64,000 bases of DNA from Lachnoclostridium sp. (GTDB lineage: Bacteria; Bacillota_A; Clostridia; Lachnospirales; Lachnospiraceae), in contig SVDR01000003.1 of assembly GCA_015057755.1 (NCBI GenBank), forward strand, positions 3,625 through 67,624. The letters are read 5' to 3'. The notes below the pieces were generated by a model. It did not search any database, had not been told where the DNA came from, and worked only from the letters and a program-made list of their open reading frames with translations. The position numbers and the translations under genes are program-made. Shown here one piece after another: positions 1 through 9,989 of this stretch (positions are counted from its first letter, which is position 1; each line of letters opens with the position of its first letter).

Positions 1-543
1 CTGCTTTCCTGTAGAAAGAGCGATCGCTGCACACATGGAACCGCAATCCGGAATAAAACCGTCATGAGTCGGACAGTTGATATCCAGATGTGTCGCAAGG
101 AACTCCGCACCATTTCTGATATAGAGACATGCACGCATAAGTTTCTCATATGTCAGTGTCAGGTCAAAACCGATCACTACAACATCCGGCTGTCCCTCTG
201 TCAGATTGATCCCGTTCGCTCTGAAGTTTGCCTCCAGATCCGGAGTGCCAACCAGATATACAGACTGGCCCGGATGATTCTTCTTCAGATAGTGGATCAT
301 CACGTCACCGGATGTGAGAATCTGATCACGGTCAATAAAGCAATTCATCTTTGCCAGCTTTTCAATATAAGTATTCGGAGATTTGGAAGAGTTATTTGTG
401 AAGAACACAAAGCGTTTTCCGAGACGTTTCACCTGCTCTAAGAAATCCAGAGATCCGTCAATAATCTCGTTGTCAAGATAAAAAGTTCCATCCATGTCCA
501 GAACAAACAGTTCTGTTTCCTGTAATAATACTTTCTTATTCAT
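1..543 (-). CDS. HAD-superfamily phosphatase, subfamily IIA (NagD-like), 3' end off the window
   Basis: The first 181 codons are visible; the C-terminus lies beyond the left edge. Residues 16-20 read DMDGT, the nucleophile loop of HAD hydrolases, and residues 49-52 read TNNS, the second HAD motif in its NagD/4-nitrophenylphosphatase form. Such enzymes are cytosolic Mg-dependent phosphatases acting on sugar phosphates, nucleotides or phosphoglycolate; the substrate cannot be told here. The ATG is preceded by a GAGGGGA ribosome binding site. The gene lies downstream of, and in the same direction as, the response regulator gene, but a hairpin terminator separates them, so it probably has its own promoter in the roughly 100 bases between. 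Confidence 0.85.
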   Translation of the reverse strand, partial: MNKKVLLQETELFVLDMDGTFYLDNEIIDGSLDFLEQVKRLGKRFVFFTNNSSKSPNTYIEKLAKMNCFIDRDQILTSGDVMIHYLKKNHPGQSVYLVGTPDLEANFRANGINLTEGQPDVVVIGFDLTLTYEKLMRACLYIRNGAEFLATHLDINCPTHDGFIPDCGSMCAAIALSTGKQ

Positions 544-644
544 CGTTTTCCCCTCGTTGGATTATTTTGCCCTAAATATTTCTTCCTAATTATATCTAAT
601 TGATGATAACTCTCTTTCCGTCTACTTGTCAAGTAAATAACAAA

Positions 645-679
645 GACAGAAAACAAGTTTTACATTCTTGCTTTCTGTC
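645..679 (-). terminator. Rho-independent terminator after the response regulator
   Basis: An inverted repeat (GACAGAAA..CAAG pairing with CTTG..TTTCTGTC) lies just beyond the stop of the response regulator and is followed on the minus strand by a T-rich run. It closes the two-component operon. Confidence 0.7.
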
Positions 680-723
680 CTCATTTTTACTTAATATTCT
701 TATTGAAAAATGGCGTTTTTGCC

Positions 724-1413
724 CTAAACTTTAAAGCGGTAGCCCACGCCCCAGATCGTCTCGATATACTGCGGCTTCGCTGTATTCAGCTCGATCTTTT
801 CACGGATTTTCTTAATGTGAACCGTAACCGTCGCAATGTCTCCGATGGATTCCATATCCCAGATTTTAGAGAATAATTCCTCCTTCGTATATACATGATT
901 CGGGTTCTGCGCAAGGAATGTCAGAAGGTCGAATTCCTTTGTTGTAAAATTCTTTTCCTCTCCGTTCACATATACACGGCGAGCCGTTTTATCAATCTTG
1001 ATACCGCGGATCTCAATGATATCATTGACAGGCATACCGCTTCCGATGAGGCGTTCATAACGAGATAAATGCGCCTTCACGCGCGCTACCATCTCACTCG
1101 GGCTGAACGGCTTTGTAATATAGTCGTCCGCACCAAGTCCGAGACCGCGGATCTTATCGATATCATCCTTCTTCGCTGAGATCATGATGATCGGCGTGTT
1201 TTTGGTCTCACGGATCTTCTTGCAGATCTCAAATCCATCCACCTCCGGAAGCATCAGATCCAGAATGAACAGATCGAACTCCTCCTCAAGGGCGCGTTTC
1301 AATCCGCTGCGTCCATCATTTTCAATTTCCACCTCAAAACCGGATAATTCCAAATAGTCCTTTTCCAGTTCCGCAATGCTCACTTCGTCCTCTACAATTA
1401 AAATCTTACTCAT
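724..1413 (-). CDS. OmpR/PhoB-family response regulator
   Basis: This is a 229-residue two-domain regulator. The receiver domain (about 1-120) has the acidic pocket near residues 8-10, the phospho-acceptor Asp52 in the segment FILDLMLP, and the conserved Lys in the ITKPF loop. The C-terminal half is a winged-helix DNA-binding domain (about 130-229) ending in the family's usual IWGVGYRF. It should be phosphorylated by the kinase encoded immediately upstream, 31 bases away in the same operon, and then bind target promoters. The kinase-first gene order is less common than regulator-first. The signal and the regulon cannot be deduced from the window. Confidence 0.93.
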   Translation of the reverse strand: MSKILIVEDEVSIAELEKDYLELSGFEVEIENDGRSGLKRALEEEFDLFILDLMLPEVDGFEICKKIRETKNTPIIMISAKKDDIDKIRGLGLGADDYITKPFSPSEMVARVKAHLSRYERLIGSGMPVNDIIEIRGIKIDKTARRVYVNGEEKNFTTKEFDLLTFLAQNPNHVYTKEELFSKIWDMESIGDIATVTVHIKKIREKIELNTAKPQYIETIWGVGYRFKV

Positions 1414-1444
1414 AATCTGCTCCTTATCTGCAAAATCATCTCGC

Positions 1445-2923
1445 CTATGCGTTGATCTTCCTTAATACAAAATGAATCTCTGTTCCGATTCCCAGCTTGC
1501 TTGTGGCCCAGATTTTTCCGCCGTGATCCTCGATGATCTTCTTAACGATCGAAAGGCCGATACCGCTTCCGCCGGTCGCAGAGTTTCTGGAGGAGTCCGT
1601 TCGATAGAACCGGTCAAAAATGTACGGCAGTTCCTTCTGTCCGATACCTTTTCCATTGTCCTCGATCTCCACCTGCACGAAATCTCCCACATCCAGAATG
1701 CGGATATTGATCCTTCCTTTTTTCTTGTCCATGTATTTGAGGGAGTTGCCGATAATGTTGTCCACCACTCGCTTGATCTGCTCCGCATCCGCAATAACCA
1801 GAACATCTTCATCTACATAATTGAAATACCCAAGTTCCACACCGCGGGCCTCCAGATCCAGTCCCACTTCATCGATGCAGTCGCCAAAATAATCGGCTAC
1901 ATTGATCTTCGCAAACGCATACGGGATCTTGTTGGTATCGATCTTCGAATAAAAGGTCAGTTCTGCGATCAGGCGGTCCATATCGTTGGCCTTATTATAA
2001 ATGGTTCGGATATATCGCTCCAGTTTCTCCGGAGAAGAAGCGACACCGTCCAGAATACCCTCTGCATATCCCTTGATCGCCGTGATCGGAGTCTTCAGGT
2101 CATGGGAAATGTTGCTGATCAGCTCCTTGCTCTCTTTATCGTACTGGATCTTCTCCTCCGTCGTCTCCTTCAGACGGATTCGCATCTCTTCAAAGTTCTG
2201 GCACAACTGGCCAATCTCATCATCATCTTCCACATCCAGCGTGAAATCCAGATTTCCGTCACGGATCTGCTTGGTCGCTTCCTGCAGCTGACCGAGCGGT
2301 TTCCAGATCGACCGGTAAACCCAGGCAACCATGATCGCCGCCGTGATAATCAGGATCACACTGCTGGCAACCAGCATTTCCACAAACATAAATTTCACTT
2401 CCGGAATGACCTCTACCACATTGGTCACCAAAAGGATCGTTCCCTCAGTGTCATCCGCAAATCGGAACCCTCTCTGTTTGATCAAATGTTCCGTATTGTC
2501 ATCCAGATAATTGCCCCAGGATGCGGTTCTTCCCAGATCCTCAAACTCCCGGATCTCGGATGCCAGTTCGCGGGTCCGTTCCTGGTTTCCTGTGTAAAGC
2601 AGTTCCTGCTCATCTAAAAGAATCAGGAACGAGTGTGCCTTGGCAAGATCGGTATTCATCTTATCCAGATAAGTTCTGTCATGAAACTTTTCCGGATCCT
2701 TTTCCAGCGTCTGATCAATCTCCATCTGGATCGCCTCTGTCAAACGGCTGAACACACGGATCGAAGCTCCGGAAGCCAGATCCACCTGCTCTTCCAGACC
2801 ATATGTCTCACTGAATATTCTTCCCTGATAATCGTACAATGACATGATCGCCAAATAGATCAGCGTGATCGGAAGAACCGTGATCGTCAGAAACGCAATT
2901 GCAAGCCTTGTCCGAATTTTCAT
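1445..2923 (-). CDS. Membrane sensor histidine kinase
   Basis: This is a 492-residue kinase with a membrane helix at about residues 7-29, an extracytoplasmic sensor region of about 150 residues, a second membrane helix at about 182-204, a HAMP linker, a HisKA domain with His274 in the box ISHDLKTP, and a HATPase domain with DNGKGIG and GIGLSIV nucleotide-binding motifs. The start at 2923 was chosen because AGGAGG sits 11 bases upstream; an in-frame TTG at 2959 would add 12 residues but has a poorer site. The gene heads an operon with the response regulator and is divergent from the M20 amidohydrolase at 3136. The sensed ligand is unknown. Confidence 0.93.
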   Translation of the reverse strand: MKIRTRLAIAFLTITVLPITLIYLAIMSLYDYQGRIFSETYGLEEQVDLASGASIRVFSRLTEAIQMEIDQTLEKDPEKFHDRTYLDKMNTDLAKAHSFLILLDEQELLYTGNQERTRELASEIREFEDLGRTASWGNYLDDNTEHLIKQRGFRFADDTEGTILLVTNVVEVIPEVKFMFVEMLVASSVILIITAAIMVAWVYRSIWKPLGQLQEATKQIRDGNLDFTLDVEDDDEIGQLCQNFEEMRIRLKETTEEKIQYDKESKELISNISHDLKTPITAIKGYAEGILDGVASSPEKLERYIRTIYNKANDMDRLIAELTFYSKIDTNKIPYAFAKINVADYFGDCIDEVGLDLEARGVELGYFNYVDEDVLVIADAEQIKRVVDNIIGNSLKYMDKKKGRINIRILDVGDFVQVEIEDNGKGIGQKELPYIFDRFYRTDSSRNSATGGSGIGLSIVKKIIEDHGGKIWATSKLGIGTEIHFVLRKINA

Positions 2924-3062
2924 GCTTGTAAGCGCCTCCTTTTTCTGTAATTTGCTCAATAATCTTCCGTCGCATTCGTGCTCCGGATTCTACAAACAGT
3001 ATAACATATTTCCCCGGACTCGTTTATAAAACAATTCTAAAATATTTTCTTTGCATAAACTA

Positions 3063-3091
3063 TTCGTTTTTTAACACTTTAATGCTATAAT
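3063..3091 (+). promoter_or_regulatory. Candidate sigma-A promoter of the M20 amidohydrolase
   Basis: A perfect -10 TATAAT at 3086-3091 is preceded 17 bases upstream by a weak -35 (TTCGTT). An AGGAGG ribosome binding site follows before the ATG at 3136. Confidence 0.5.
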
Positions 3092-3135
3092 AATACAATA
3101 TGAAAACCTTTGCAGTTTTAGGAGGAACGTGAATT

Positions 3136-4506
3136 ATGACAAACAGACAACAGCAGATTGTAAACAATGTCTATGCGATCAAACAGCTTATCTACGATTC
3201 CGAGCGCTGGCTCTGGGCTCATCCGCAGACCGGTTTTACAGAGTGGGATGCAAATACATATCTGACCGAGCAGTTTGAAGCACTTGGCTATACATTGACA
3301 CAGGCAGGAAATATTCCGGGATTCTACACAGATATCGACACAGGAAAACCAGGCCCGACTCTCGTGATCATGGGTGAATTGGATGCCCTTGATATTGCCA
3401 ACCACCCGGAATCCGTAAACGGAATGACTCATTGCTGCGGCCACCACGCTCAGGCAGCGACTCTGTTAGGTATCGCGGCTGCATTGAAACAGCCGGGCGC
3501 ACTGGATGGTATGTGCGGAAAGATCCGCCTTATGACAGTTCCGGCAGAGGAAATGATCCAGCTCGGCTTCCGTGAGCAGCTTCGTAAAGACGGAACGATC
3601 ACATTCTTTGCAGGCAAAATCGAATTAATGAAACGCGGCTTCTTCGACGGTGTTGATATTGCGATCATGGTGCATGGAAACAACACACCTCCGGAGGACA
3701 ATATCGACTTTACATGTACAGCAGGCAACAACGGCTGTATCATGAAAACTTTAAAGTTCAAAGGCAAATCCGCGCATGCAGGCGGTGCTCCGCATCTTGG
3801 CGTCAATGCCCAGTATGCAGCAATGCTCGGTATGCAGGCTGCCAACAATCTTCGTGAGACCTTCCAGGAGAAAGACATGATCCGTTTCCACCCGGTAGCA
3901 ATGGGTGTAAACTGTGCGGTAAATATCATTCCGGATGAATTAGTATTAGAAAGCCATGTGCGTGCAAAAACACTTGCTGCCATCGAATTTGAAAATAAAA
4001 AGCTGAACCGTGCCATGGCAGGCGCTGCTCTTTCCATGGGCGCAGGCGTTGAAATCTCCGACCGTCCGGGACATTCTCCGGCATTCCACGATCCGGCCCT
4101 GATGAAACTCGCAGAGTCCTGCTGCGGTGATCTGGTTGGCACTGACCGTGTTTCCTTCGATTACAATGCATGGATGACCGGTACAACCGACTTCGGTGAT
4201 GTAACTCAGATCATGCCGGGCGTACAGTTCTTCGCAAGCGGAGAAGCTGGAATCGTTCACGGTATCGATTTCCAGGTTATCGACGTAGAAAAACTCTGCG
4301 TGAACTCTGCAAAAGCACAGCTCTTCGTGGCTGACGCTCTCCTCAGCAATGACGGAGCTACTGCAAAAGAGATCATCGCAAACTACAAGCCGGCTTATCC
4401 GTCCGCAAAAGCGCTGATCGAGACGGTTGACCGACTCATCATGGACAAAGATGCCGTTATCTACGACGAAAACGGAAATGCATCTATTGATTTCCAGAAT
4501 CTGTAA
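3136..4506 (+). CDS. M20-family amidohydrolase (AbgA/IAA-amino-acid hydrolase-like)
   Basis: This 456-residue protein is a zinc/manganese-dependent amide-bond hydrolase of the M20 peptidase superfamily. Visible features are the metal-binding segments MGELDAL and HCCGHHAQ near residues 80-105, a PAEE segment carrying the general-base Glu, and the dimerisation-domain hallmark SAHAGGAPH. Relatives remove amino acids from N-acyl or aminobenzoyl conjugates. The protein is cytosolic, with no signal peptide. It is monocistronic: its own promoter lies upstream and a strong terminator follows at once. A distant paralogue, the AbgB-like enzyme at 13.7 kb, is encoded elsewhere in the window. The true substrate is unknown. 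Confidence 0.88.
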   Translation: MTNRQQQIVNNVYAIKQLIYDSERWLWAHPQTGFTEWDANTYLTEQFEALGYTLTQAGNIPGFYTDIDTGKPGPTLVIMGELDALDIANHPESVNGMTHCCGHHAQAATLLGIAAALKQPGALDGMCGKIRLMTVPAEEMIQLGFREQLRKDGTITFFAGKIELMKRGFFDGVDIAIMVHGNNTPPEDNIDFTCTAGNNGCIMKTLKFKGKSAHAGGAPHLGVNAQYAAMLGMQAANNLRETFQEKDMIRFHPVAMGVNCAVNIIPDELVLESHVRAKTLAAIEFENKKLNRAMAGAALSMGAGVEISDRPGHSPAFHDPALMKLAESCCGDLVGTDRVSFDYNAWMTGTTDFGDVTQIMPGVQFFASGEAGIVHGIDFQVIDVEKLCVNSAKAQLFVADALLSNDGATAKEIIANYKPAYPSAKALIETVDRLIMDKDAVIYDENGNASIDFQNL

Positions 4507-4512
4507 ATAACG

Positions 4513-4553
4513 CAAGAATGGCACCCTCGCACGAGGATGCCATTCTTTTTTCT
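4513..4553. terminator. Bidirectional terminator between the M20 gene and metK
   Basis: A hairpin with arms AAGAATGGCA and TGCCATTCTT and a T run on both strands lies between the two convergent genes and can serve either one. Confidence 0.8.
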
Positions 4554-4560
4554 ATATAGA

Positions 4561-5748
4561 TTACAAATATTTCTTTAAATCTTCAACCTTATCAAGTTTC
4601 TCCCACGGTAACTCAACATCAGTTCTGCCGAAGTGACCGTAAGCAGCTGTCTGCTTGTAGATTGGGCGGCGAAGGTCTAACATCTTGATGATGCCTGCCG
4701 GACGAAGGTCAAAGTTCTCACGGACCATCGCAACCAGCTTCTCATCGGAAAGCTTGCCTGTGCCGAATGTGTCGATCATGACGGAAGTCGGCTGTGCAAC
4801 ACCGATCGCATAGGAAAGCTGAATCTCGCACTTGTCAGCAAGACCTGCTGCTACGATGTTCTTTGCAACGTAACGTGCTGCGTAAGCTGCAGAACGGTCA
4901 ACCTTTGTACAGTCTTTACCGGAGAATGCACCGCCGCCGTGACGAGCGTAACCGCCGTATGTGTCAACGATGATCTTTCTGCCTGTAAGACCTGTATCAC
5001 CGTGCGGGCCGCCGATTACGAAACGACCTGTCGGGTTGATGAAGAACTTTGTATTCTCATCGATCATCTCCTGCGGAAGAACTACGTTAAAGATGTGCTC
5101 TTTTACGTCTGCATGGATCTGCTCCTGAGTTACATTCTCATTGTGCTGAGTGGAAAGTACAACTGCATCCAGACGGAGCGGTTTGCCATCCTCATCGTAC
5201 TCTACCGTAACCTGAGTCTTTCCGTCCGGTCTTAAATACGGAAGTGTACCATTTTTTCTAACATCTGTGAGACGTTTGGAAAGCTTGTGTGCAAGGGAGA
5301 TCGGATACGGCATAAGTTCCGGAGTCTCATTTGTTGCATAACCGAACATCATACCCTGGTCGCCGGCACCGATTGCTTCGATCTCATCATCTGTCATCTT
5401 GTTTTCTTTTGCTTCGAGCGCTTTGTCTACACCCATAGCGATATCTGCGGACTGCTCATCGATTGCTGTGATAACGCCGCATGTGTCGCAGTCGAAACCA
5501 TATTTCGCACGGTCATAACCGATCTCGCGAACAGTCTCACGAACAATCTTCTGGATATCTACGTATGCACTTGTTGTGATCTCACCCATGATCACTGCAA
5601 GACCTGTTGTTACAGCTGTCTCACATGCTACACGAGCCATCGGGTCCTGAGCCATGATCGCATCAAGAACCGCATCAGAAATTGCGTCACACATTTTGTC
5701 CGGATGTCCCTCTGTAACGGACTCGGAAGTAAATAATCTCTTCTCCAT
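4561..5748 (-). CDS. metK: S-adenosylmethionine synthetase
   Basis: This 395-residue enzyme makes S-adenosylmethionine from methionine and ATP and is the cell's methyl-donor source. The N-terminus has the MetK signature [11 protein letters not shown], the P-loop-like GAGDQG stretch is present near residue 120, and the second signature GGGAFSGKD lies near residue 270. The length equals that of typical MetK. An AAAGGAG site precedes the ATG. Expression should be controlled by the SAM-I riboswitch directly upstream, which would stop transcription when S-adenosylmethionine is plentiful. The gene is convergent with the M20 gene and shares its terminator. Confidence 0.98.
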   Translation of the reverse strand: MEKRLFTSESVTEGHPDKMCDAISDAVLDAIMAQDPMARVACETAVTTGLAVIMGEITTSAYVDIQKIVRETVREIGYDRAKYGFDCDTCGVITAIDEQSADIAMGVDKALEAKENKMTDDEIEAIGAGDQGMMFGYATNETPELMPYPISLAHKLSKRLTDVRKNGTLPYLRPDGKTQVTVEYDEDGKPLRLDAVVLSTQHNENVTQEQIHADVKEHIFNVVLPQEMIDENTKFFINPTGRFVIGGPHGDTGLTGRKIIVDTYGGYARHGGGAFSGKDCTKVDRSAAYAARYVAKNIVAAGLADKCEIQLSYAIGVAQPTSVMIDTFGTGKLSDEKLVAMVRENFDLRPAGIIKMLDLRRPIYKQTAAYGHFGRTDVELPWEKLDKVEDLKKYL

Positions 5749-5769
5749 TGTTTTCTCCTTTTTGAGTAA

Positions 5770-5943
5770 AAGAAAAGTCCGCTTTTACACAGTTTAAGCG
5801 GACTTGATTTAACAGTTTATATCAAATCCTCTTATTGCTCGATTTCTCGCTCAGGCTGGCACCTTCCTGCCCTCTCGCTCGCGCGATTAACAGGGGTTGC
5901 CGTGACTTCACAGGTCCTATGTACCTCCATCACTCTGAATAAG
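5770..5943 (-). promoter_or_regulatory. SAM-I (S-box) riboswitch with terminator, controlling metK
   Basis: On the minus strand, the aptamer (5943 to 5831) starts with the P1 arm CTTAT and runs through AGAGTGATGGAGG, CACGGCAACC and AAGGTGCCAGCC to the closing ATAAG, which are the conserved blocks of the S-box aptamer in the right order. It is followed by a hairpin with arms AAGTCCGCTT/AAGCGGACTT (5775-5805) and a T-rich tail, the expression platform. It lies 22 bases upstream of metK, a standard target. Confidence 0.93.
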
Positions 5944-6045
5944 GGATATTGCTTTGCGAACTTTTATTCAATTGTTGCAGACAGTATAATATCGGATTCT
6001 CCGGCAATTGTCAAGAGACAATTTGCAGGAATCGTCATTTTTTTA

Positions 6046-7338
6046 CTATCCAACGCGAAGTCTGAACTTCTGGGCCTCTTTCTCAGAGTCCACCTGCTCG
6101 ATGTGTGCTCCGAGAAGACGAAGTTTCTCCACGAAATTCTCATAACCACGCTCAATATACTCGATCTCGCTCACAGTCGTATAACCTTCTGCAGCAAGAC
6201 CTGCCATAACCAGAGCCGCACCTGCACGAAGGTCCGGAGCCTCAACCTGGGCACCTGTAAACATCTTTACACCTTCTACAATTGCAACGGAACCTTCCAC
6301 CTGAATGTTCGCACCCATGCGTGCAAGCTCATCCACGTACTTGAAACGGTTCTCAAAAATGCTCTCTGTTACCACGCTGGTACCCTCTGCAAGAGCCAGC
6401 GCAACAGTCATCTGCGGCTGCATATCTGTCGGGAATCCCGGATACGGCAGTGTCTTGAAGTTCATATGGCGCTGTTTCGGCTTTCCGACAACACGGATCT
6501 CCTCATCAAACTCCACAACTTCACAGCCCATCTCCAGAAGTTTCGCAGAAATCGCCTCCATGTGCTTCGGAATAACATTCTTTACAGTAATGTCTCCGCG
6601 GGTGATCGCAGCGCCGCACATAAATGTACCTGCTTCGATCTGGTCCGGAATGATGGAATAAACTGTTCCGTGAAGGCGTCTTACACCTTTGATACGGATC
6701 ACGTCTGTACCTGCACCTTTGATATTGGCACCCATGCTGTTTAAGAAGTTAGCAACGTCAACAACGTGCGGTTCTTTCGCAACGTTCTCCAGGATCGTCT
6801 CGCCCTCCGCCATCGCTGCTGCCATCATGATATTGATGGTCGCACCAACAGAAACCACATCCAGATAAATGTGGCTTCCGATCAGATCGATCGCATGTGC
6901 AAGAACTGCGCCGGAAGAGATCGTTACATCCGCACCTAATGCACGGAAACCTTTTAAATGCTGGTCGATCGGACGGCTTCCGATCGTGCATCCGCCCGGA
7001 AGCGGAACTTCCGCACTCTTATATTTGCCCAGCAGTGCGCCAATAAAATAATAAGACGCACGGATCTTTCTCATATGCTCATCTTCTACGGTTACGGCGT
7101 GAATCTCTTTTGCATTGATCTTAACCGTATGGCGATCCAGTCGATCAACCTTCGCACCAAGATGGCAGATCGCCTCGATCAGCGCATTGATATCGCTGAC
7201 ATCCGGCAGATTTTCCACGATAACATCATCGTCTGTCATAATGGCTGCTGCCAGGATTCCCAGGGCTGCGTTCTTGGCTCCGCCGATCACAACTTCGCCA
7301 ACAAGGGGATTTCCGCCCTTCATAATGTACTGCTTCAT
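6046..7338 (-). CDS. murA: UDP-N-acetylglucosamine 1-carboxyvinyltransferase
   Basis: This 430-residue enzyme transfers enolpyruvate from PEP to UDP-GlcNAc, the first committed step of peptidoglycan synthesis, in the cytosol. The N-terminal substrate loop GGAKNAAL is clear at about residues 19-26, and the catalytic Cys is present in PGGCTIG near residue 115, so fosfomycin sensitivity would be expected. The C-terminal half contains the second inside-out barrel with the usual TDMQPQM segment. The start has an AGAGGTG site. Firmicutes often have two MurA paralogues; which one this is cannot be decided without the rest of the genome. Confidence 0.97.
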   Translation of the reverse strand: MKQYIMKGGNPLVGEVVIGGAKNAALGILAAAIMTDDDVIVENLPDVSDINALIEAICHLGAKVDRLDRHTVKINAKEIHAVTVEDEHMRKIRASYYFIGALLGKYKSAEVPLPGGCTIGSRPIDQHLKGFRALGADVTISSGAVLAHAIDLIGSHIYLDVVSVGATINIMMAAAMAEGETILENVAKEPHVVDVANFLNSMGANIKGAGTDVIRIKGVRRLHGTVYSIIPDQIEAGTFMCGAAITRGDITVKNVIPKHMEAISAKLLEMGCEVVEFDEEIRVVGKPKQRHMNFKTLPYPGFPTDMQPQMTVALALAEGTSVVTESIFENRFKYVDELARMGANIQVEGSVAIVEGVKMFTGAQVEAPDLRAGAALVMAGLAAEGYTTVSEIEYIERGYENFVEKLRLLGAHIEQVDSEKEAQKFRLRVG

Positions 7339-7468
7339 ACTGCACCTCTATATATCGAATCAACAAATTCCACTGCAAACGGAATTCTATCTAATTTCAG
7401 AATTTTGGTTATACTTTGACGAATAAATTATAACACACTCTCACTATTTGTAAAGCATGGTTTTTCCT

Positions 7469-9961
7469 TTATTTTTCAGAAATAAAACAAATAAAGTCAT
7501 TTCCTGCCTTTTCAAATCGCTCTTTTGCAGTTTCAAGGGCAATAGTTTCAGACTGTTCAGAAATTGGATCCCAAATTCGCACATGTCCCTGATCATACCC
7601 GGTCAGATACTGGTATCTTCCATATCCGGTGTTTATCAGAACCGGCTGGTTCTGTCCCACAAAATAGAGAATCTGATTCAGCGCAGTTCCCGAAGCATCC
7701 AAAGCCAGACCGTCTTCAAAACTGCGGCTGACACCGGTAAACCGTTCTTTTTTCTGCTCAAACTGCTTTACAGCACCCTGAACATCTCTCATAAAATAGG
7801 CATTCGGTTTGTTGATACGGCTCCAGATCGGTTTATTGGAACCGACTGACACAAATCCCATATTATCATATGCTGTCTGAACCGCATCCGCAAAATCTGT
7901 AAAAATACCGAGACAGCGTCCGCGTCCATATGCATAAAACTCGGTCGCCTCAGATTCCGCCTGCCCGTCATAAGACAGATTGAGAACACGTTCGCCTCCG
8001 AATACTATTTTTTTCGGTAAGACACGTTTTATCTTTTGGTTCGAGGAAATTTCCTTTCCTAACTGAACAAAATATGTTCTTCCCTTTACATCCGAAGCAT
8101 ACCAGCCGATCTCATCCGTTCTCTTCGGCACGGTCTCCACGTTACAGATCAGCGTATCCTCCGACACCTCCGCAAAGAATCCATTGACACGGTCGCGGAC
8201 TCTTGTAATATGGATTCTGCTTTCATCGACCTTCACATCACGGATATAATATCCGCTCTTTTCATAGTGCATCGCCGGCTCCATCGTCTCATCCACGATC
8301 TCCAGAGACTTCAGATAAAGTCCTATCACACGGTCTCCGACGCTCATATAATCTCCGGAATTGCCGATTCCGTAAACACAGTCATTTCCGACAAATCCCA
8401 GGATCCGGTAAGAATCACCTTTTCCATCGCCAATCTGTGTCTTGCTTCCGGTATCCAGGTCCATGATGTGCAGCATTTTTGAATCATAGAGGCCGGTATT
8501 TTCCTGCCATGCAATTCTGGAAGAATCCGCACTGACGGAAAAATGCTCTGTGCTGAGTCCGGACGCCACAACCACGTACTCGTAGCTGGTCATATCGACT
8601 CCATAAACAAAGCCATTTAAATAGAAATAAAAATTACCATTGTCTCCCTTATACGCCAACTGTCCGATATCGGCTGCCAGCTCCTCATACTGCATGGAAA
8701 CCGGGAAGAAAAACTTCTCCTCCAGCGTATTGTCATCTGCATGATAACAATGATAAGAAACACCGGTCCGACCTTCATTCGTTCCGCGGTTCATATATCC
8801 GTAAACCAGAAAATCAATATCACCGTTTTCCTCTACCCGCAGAACCTCAATGTCATGGCGGTCTTCATATGCTCTCACGTCCAGCGCTCCGTCTTCATCC
8901 GTGTCAGCAAAGGAAAATACCAGTGTAATGGTTCCATCCTGAGTATTATAAGACCAGAGTTCGCGGTTATTCACAAATGTCACAAACCGGCTGTCAGAAC
9001 TTTTTACCGTATACAGGTCTTCACCATCTGAGATGCCCAGAAGAATGCGTTTTCCAGAGAAACAATCGCGGTCTCCCGTAAACACCTCGTTCATCCTGCG
9101 CTCATAATCCATCATGTAAATACGCTGACTGGTCCATTTCATCGTGAAATTCTCAGTTACTGTATACAGTTCAATTCCGGTTGCTTCATCCACTCTGGTA
9201 ACTTCATATTTCAGCTCCACATTGGCCACATCGCCGTCCAGCTCTTTCAGCATCATGTGCGGTTCCGAGCTCCGTTCGATCCCCATAGTGCCCCATGTCA
9301 TCTGATTGAAGTTATTTTTCAGTGTCACAACACCAAAGCTGCTGTTGTCAGCACTTGGAGATGTCTCCATGTACATCGTCAGATCCTGCGCTGATTCATA
9401 ATGGAACGTCTTCTGAGAAAACTCCGTCGCAAACGCCAGCATATCCATGGCGTGAGCGCTGTCTGTGTCCAGAATTCTGGAATAATACCACACTTCGGAT
9501 CCATCCTTCATATTCAGACGGATACCAAGCTGATATTCGGTTTCTTCTTCGATCAGATTCTGAATCGGTAAAACAGCCGTAATGCGGCCGTTTTCTTTGC
9601 TCCAGTCTTCCACTTCCGTGCGTTCGATCAGATGTGTCACATCCAGACTCCGGATCTCATAGCCCATACCTTTGACATCATCAGCTTCCTCGACCGTTAC
9701 CGTAAGCCTCCGGTCTTCCGGAAGCACAAGCAGGCTGTCACGTTCCGCTGCCACCGTCTTTTTCTCACGGTGTCCCAATAACGGTGCCATTGTGATCTCT
9801 CCCATCTCCGGATACACGATCGGAAGCGTCGCATCCTCCATGGCAGTGTAAGTGATCTGCTCACCATTTTCCTCTGTCCGGCCCATCGGCCACATAAAAT
9901 AAACAACTGCCGCAATCAGAAATACGGCAGACAATACTGCAATCTTTTTTCCCGTTTTCAT
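7469..9961 (-). CDS. Large membrane-anchored extracytoplasmic protein, C39-like C-terminus
   Basis: This 830-residue protein begins with a single N-terminal membrane helix (about residues 7-25) and is otherwise hydrophilic, so it is probably anchored outside the membrane. The central part (about 260-700) has many short strand-rich repeats of the kind seen in beta-propellers, with recurrent aromatic-Gly-Asp turns, but no repeat signature I can name. The last 100 residues (ALNQILYFVGQNQPVLI and GYDQGHVRIWDP) resemble the Cys/His-peptidase fold of C39-like domains, although no catalytic Cys is evident in the expected place. It is followed by murA on the same strand and preceded by a small conserved gene. 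The function is unknown. Confidence 0.75.
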   Translation of the reverse strand: MKTGKKIAVLSAVFLIAAVVYFMWPMGRTEENGEQITYTAMEDATLPIVYPEMGEITMAPLLGHREKKTVAAERDSLLVLPEDRRLTVTVEEADDVKGMGYEIRSLDVTHLIERTEVEDWSKENGRITAVLPIQNLIEEETEYQLGIRLNMKDGSEVWYYSRILDTDSAHAMDMLAFATEFSQKTFHYESAQDLTMYMETSPSADNSSFGVVTLKNNFNQMTWGTMGIERSSEPHMMLKELDGDVANVELKYEVTRVDEATGIELYTVTENFTMKWTSQRIYMMDYERRMNEVFTGDRDCFSGKRILLGISDGEDLYTVKSSDSRFVTFVNNRELWSYNTQDGTITLVFSFADTDEDGALDVRAYEDRHDIEVLRVEENGDIDFLVYGYMNRGTNEGRTGVSYHCYHADDNTLEEKFFFPVSMQYEELAADIGQLAYKGDNGNFYFYLNGFVYGVDMTSYEYVVVASGLSTEHFSVSADSSRIAWQENTGLYDSKMLHIMDLDTGSKTQIGDGKGDSYRILGFVGNDCVYGIGNSGDYMSVGDRVIGLYLKSLEIVDETMEPAMHYEKSGYYIRDVKVDESRIHITRVRDRVNGFFAEVSEDTLICNVETVPKRTDEIGWYASDVKGRTYFVQLGKEISSNQKIKRVLPKKIVFGGERVLNLSYDGQAESEATEFYAYGRGRCLGIFTDFADAVQTAYDNMGFVSVGSNKPIWSRINKPNAYFMRDVQGAVKQFEQKKERFTGVSRSFEDGLALDASGTALNQILYFVGQNQPVLINTGYGRYQYLTGYDQGHVRIWDPISEQSETIALETAKERFEKAGNDFICFISEK

Positions 9962-9989
9962 TCGGTCTCTTCCTTACTTCTTCTGTATA

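Noticed and set aside
1472..2617. A 381-codon open frame opposite the histidine kinase gene
   Set aside because: It is the antisense shadow of a strongly conserved kinase gene.
5902..6744. A 280-codon open frame opposite murA
   Set aside because: It mirrors the conserved murA coding frame and the riboswitch region, has no site and gives a Cys/His/Ser-rich shadow protein.
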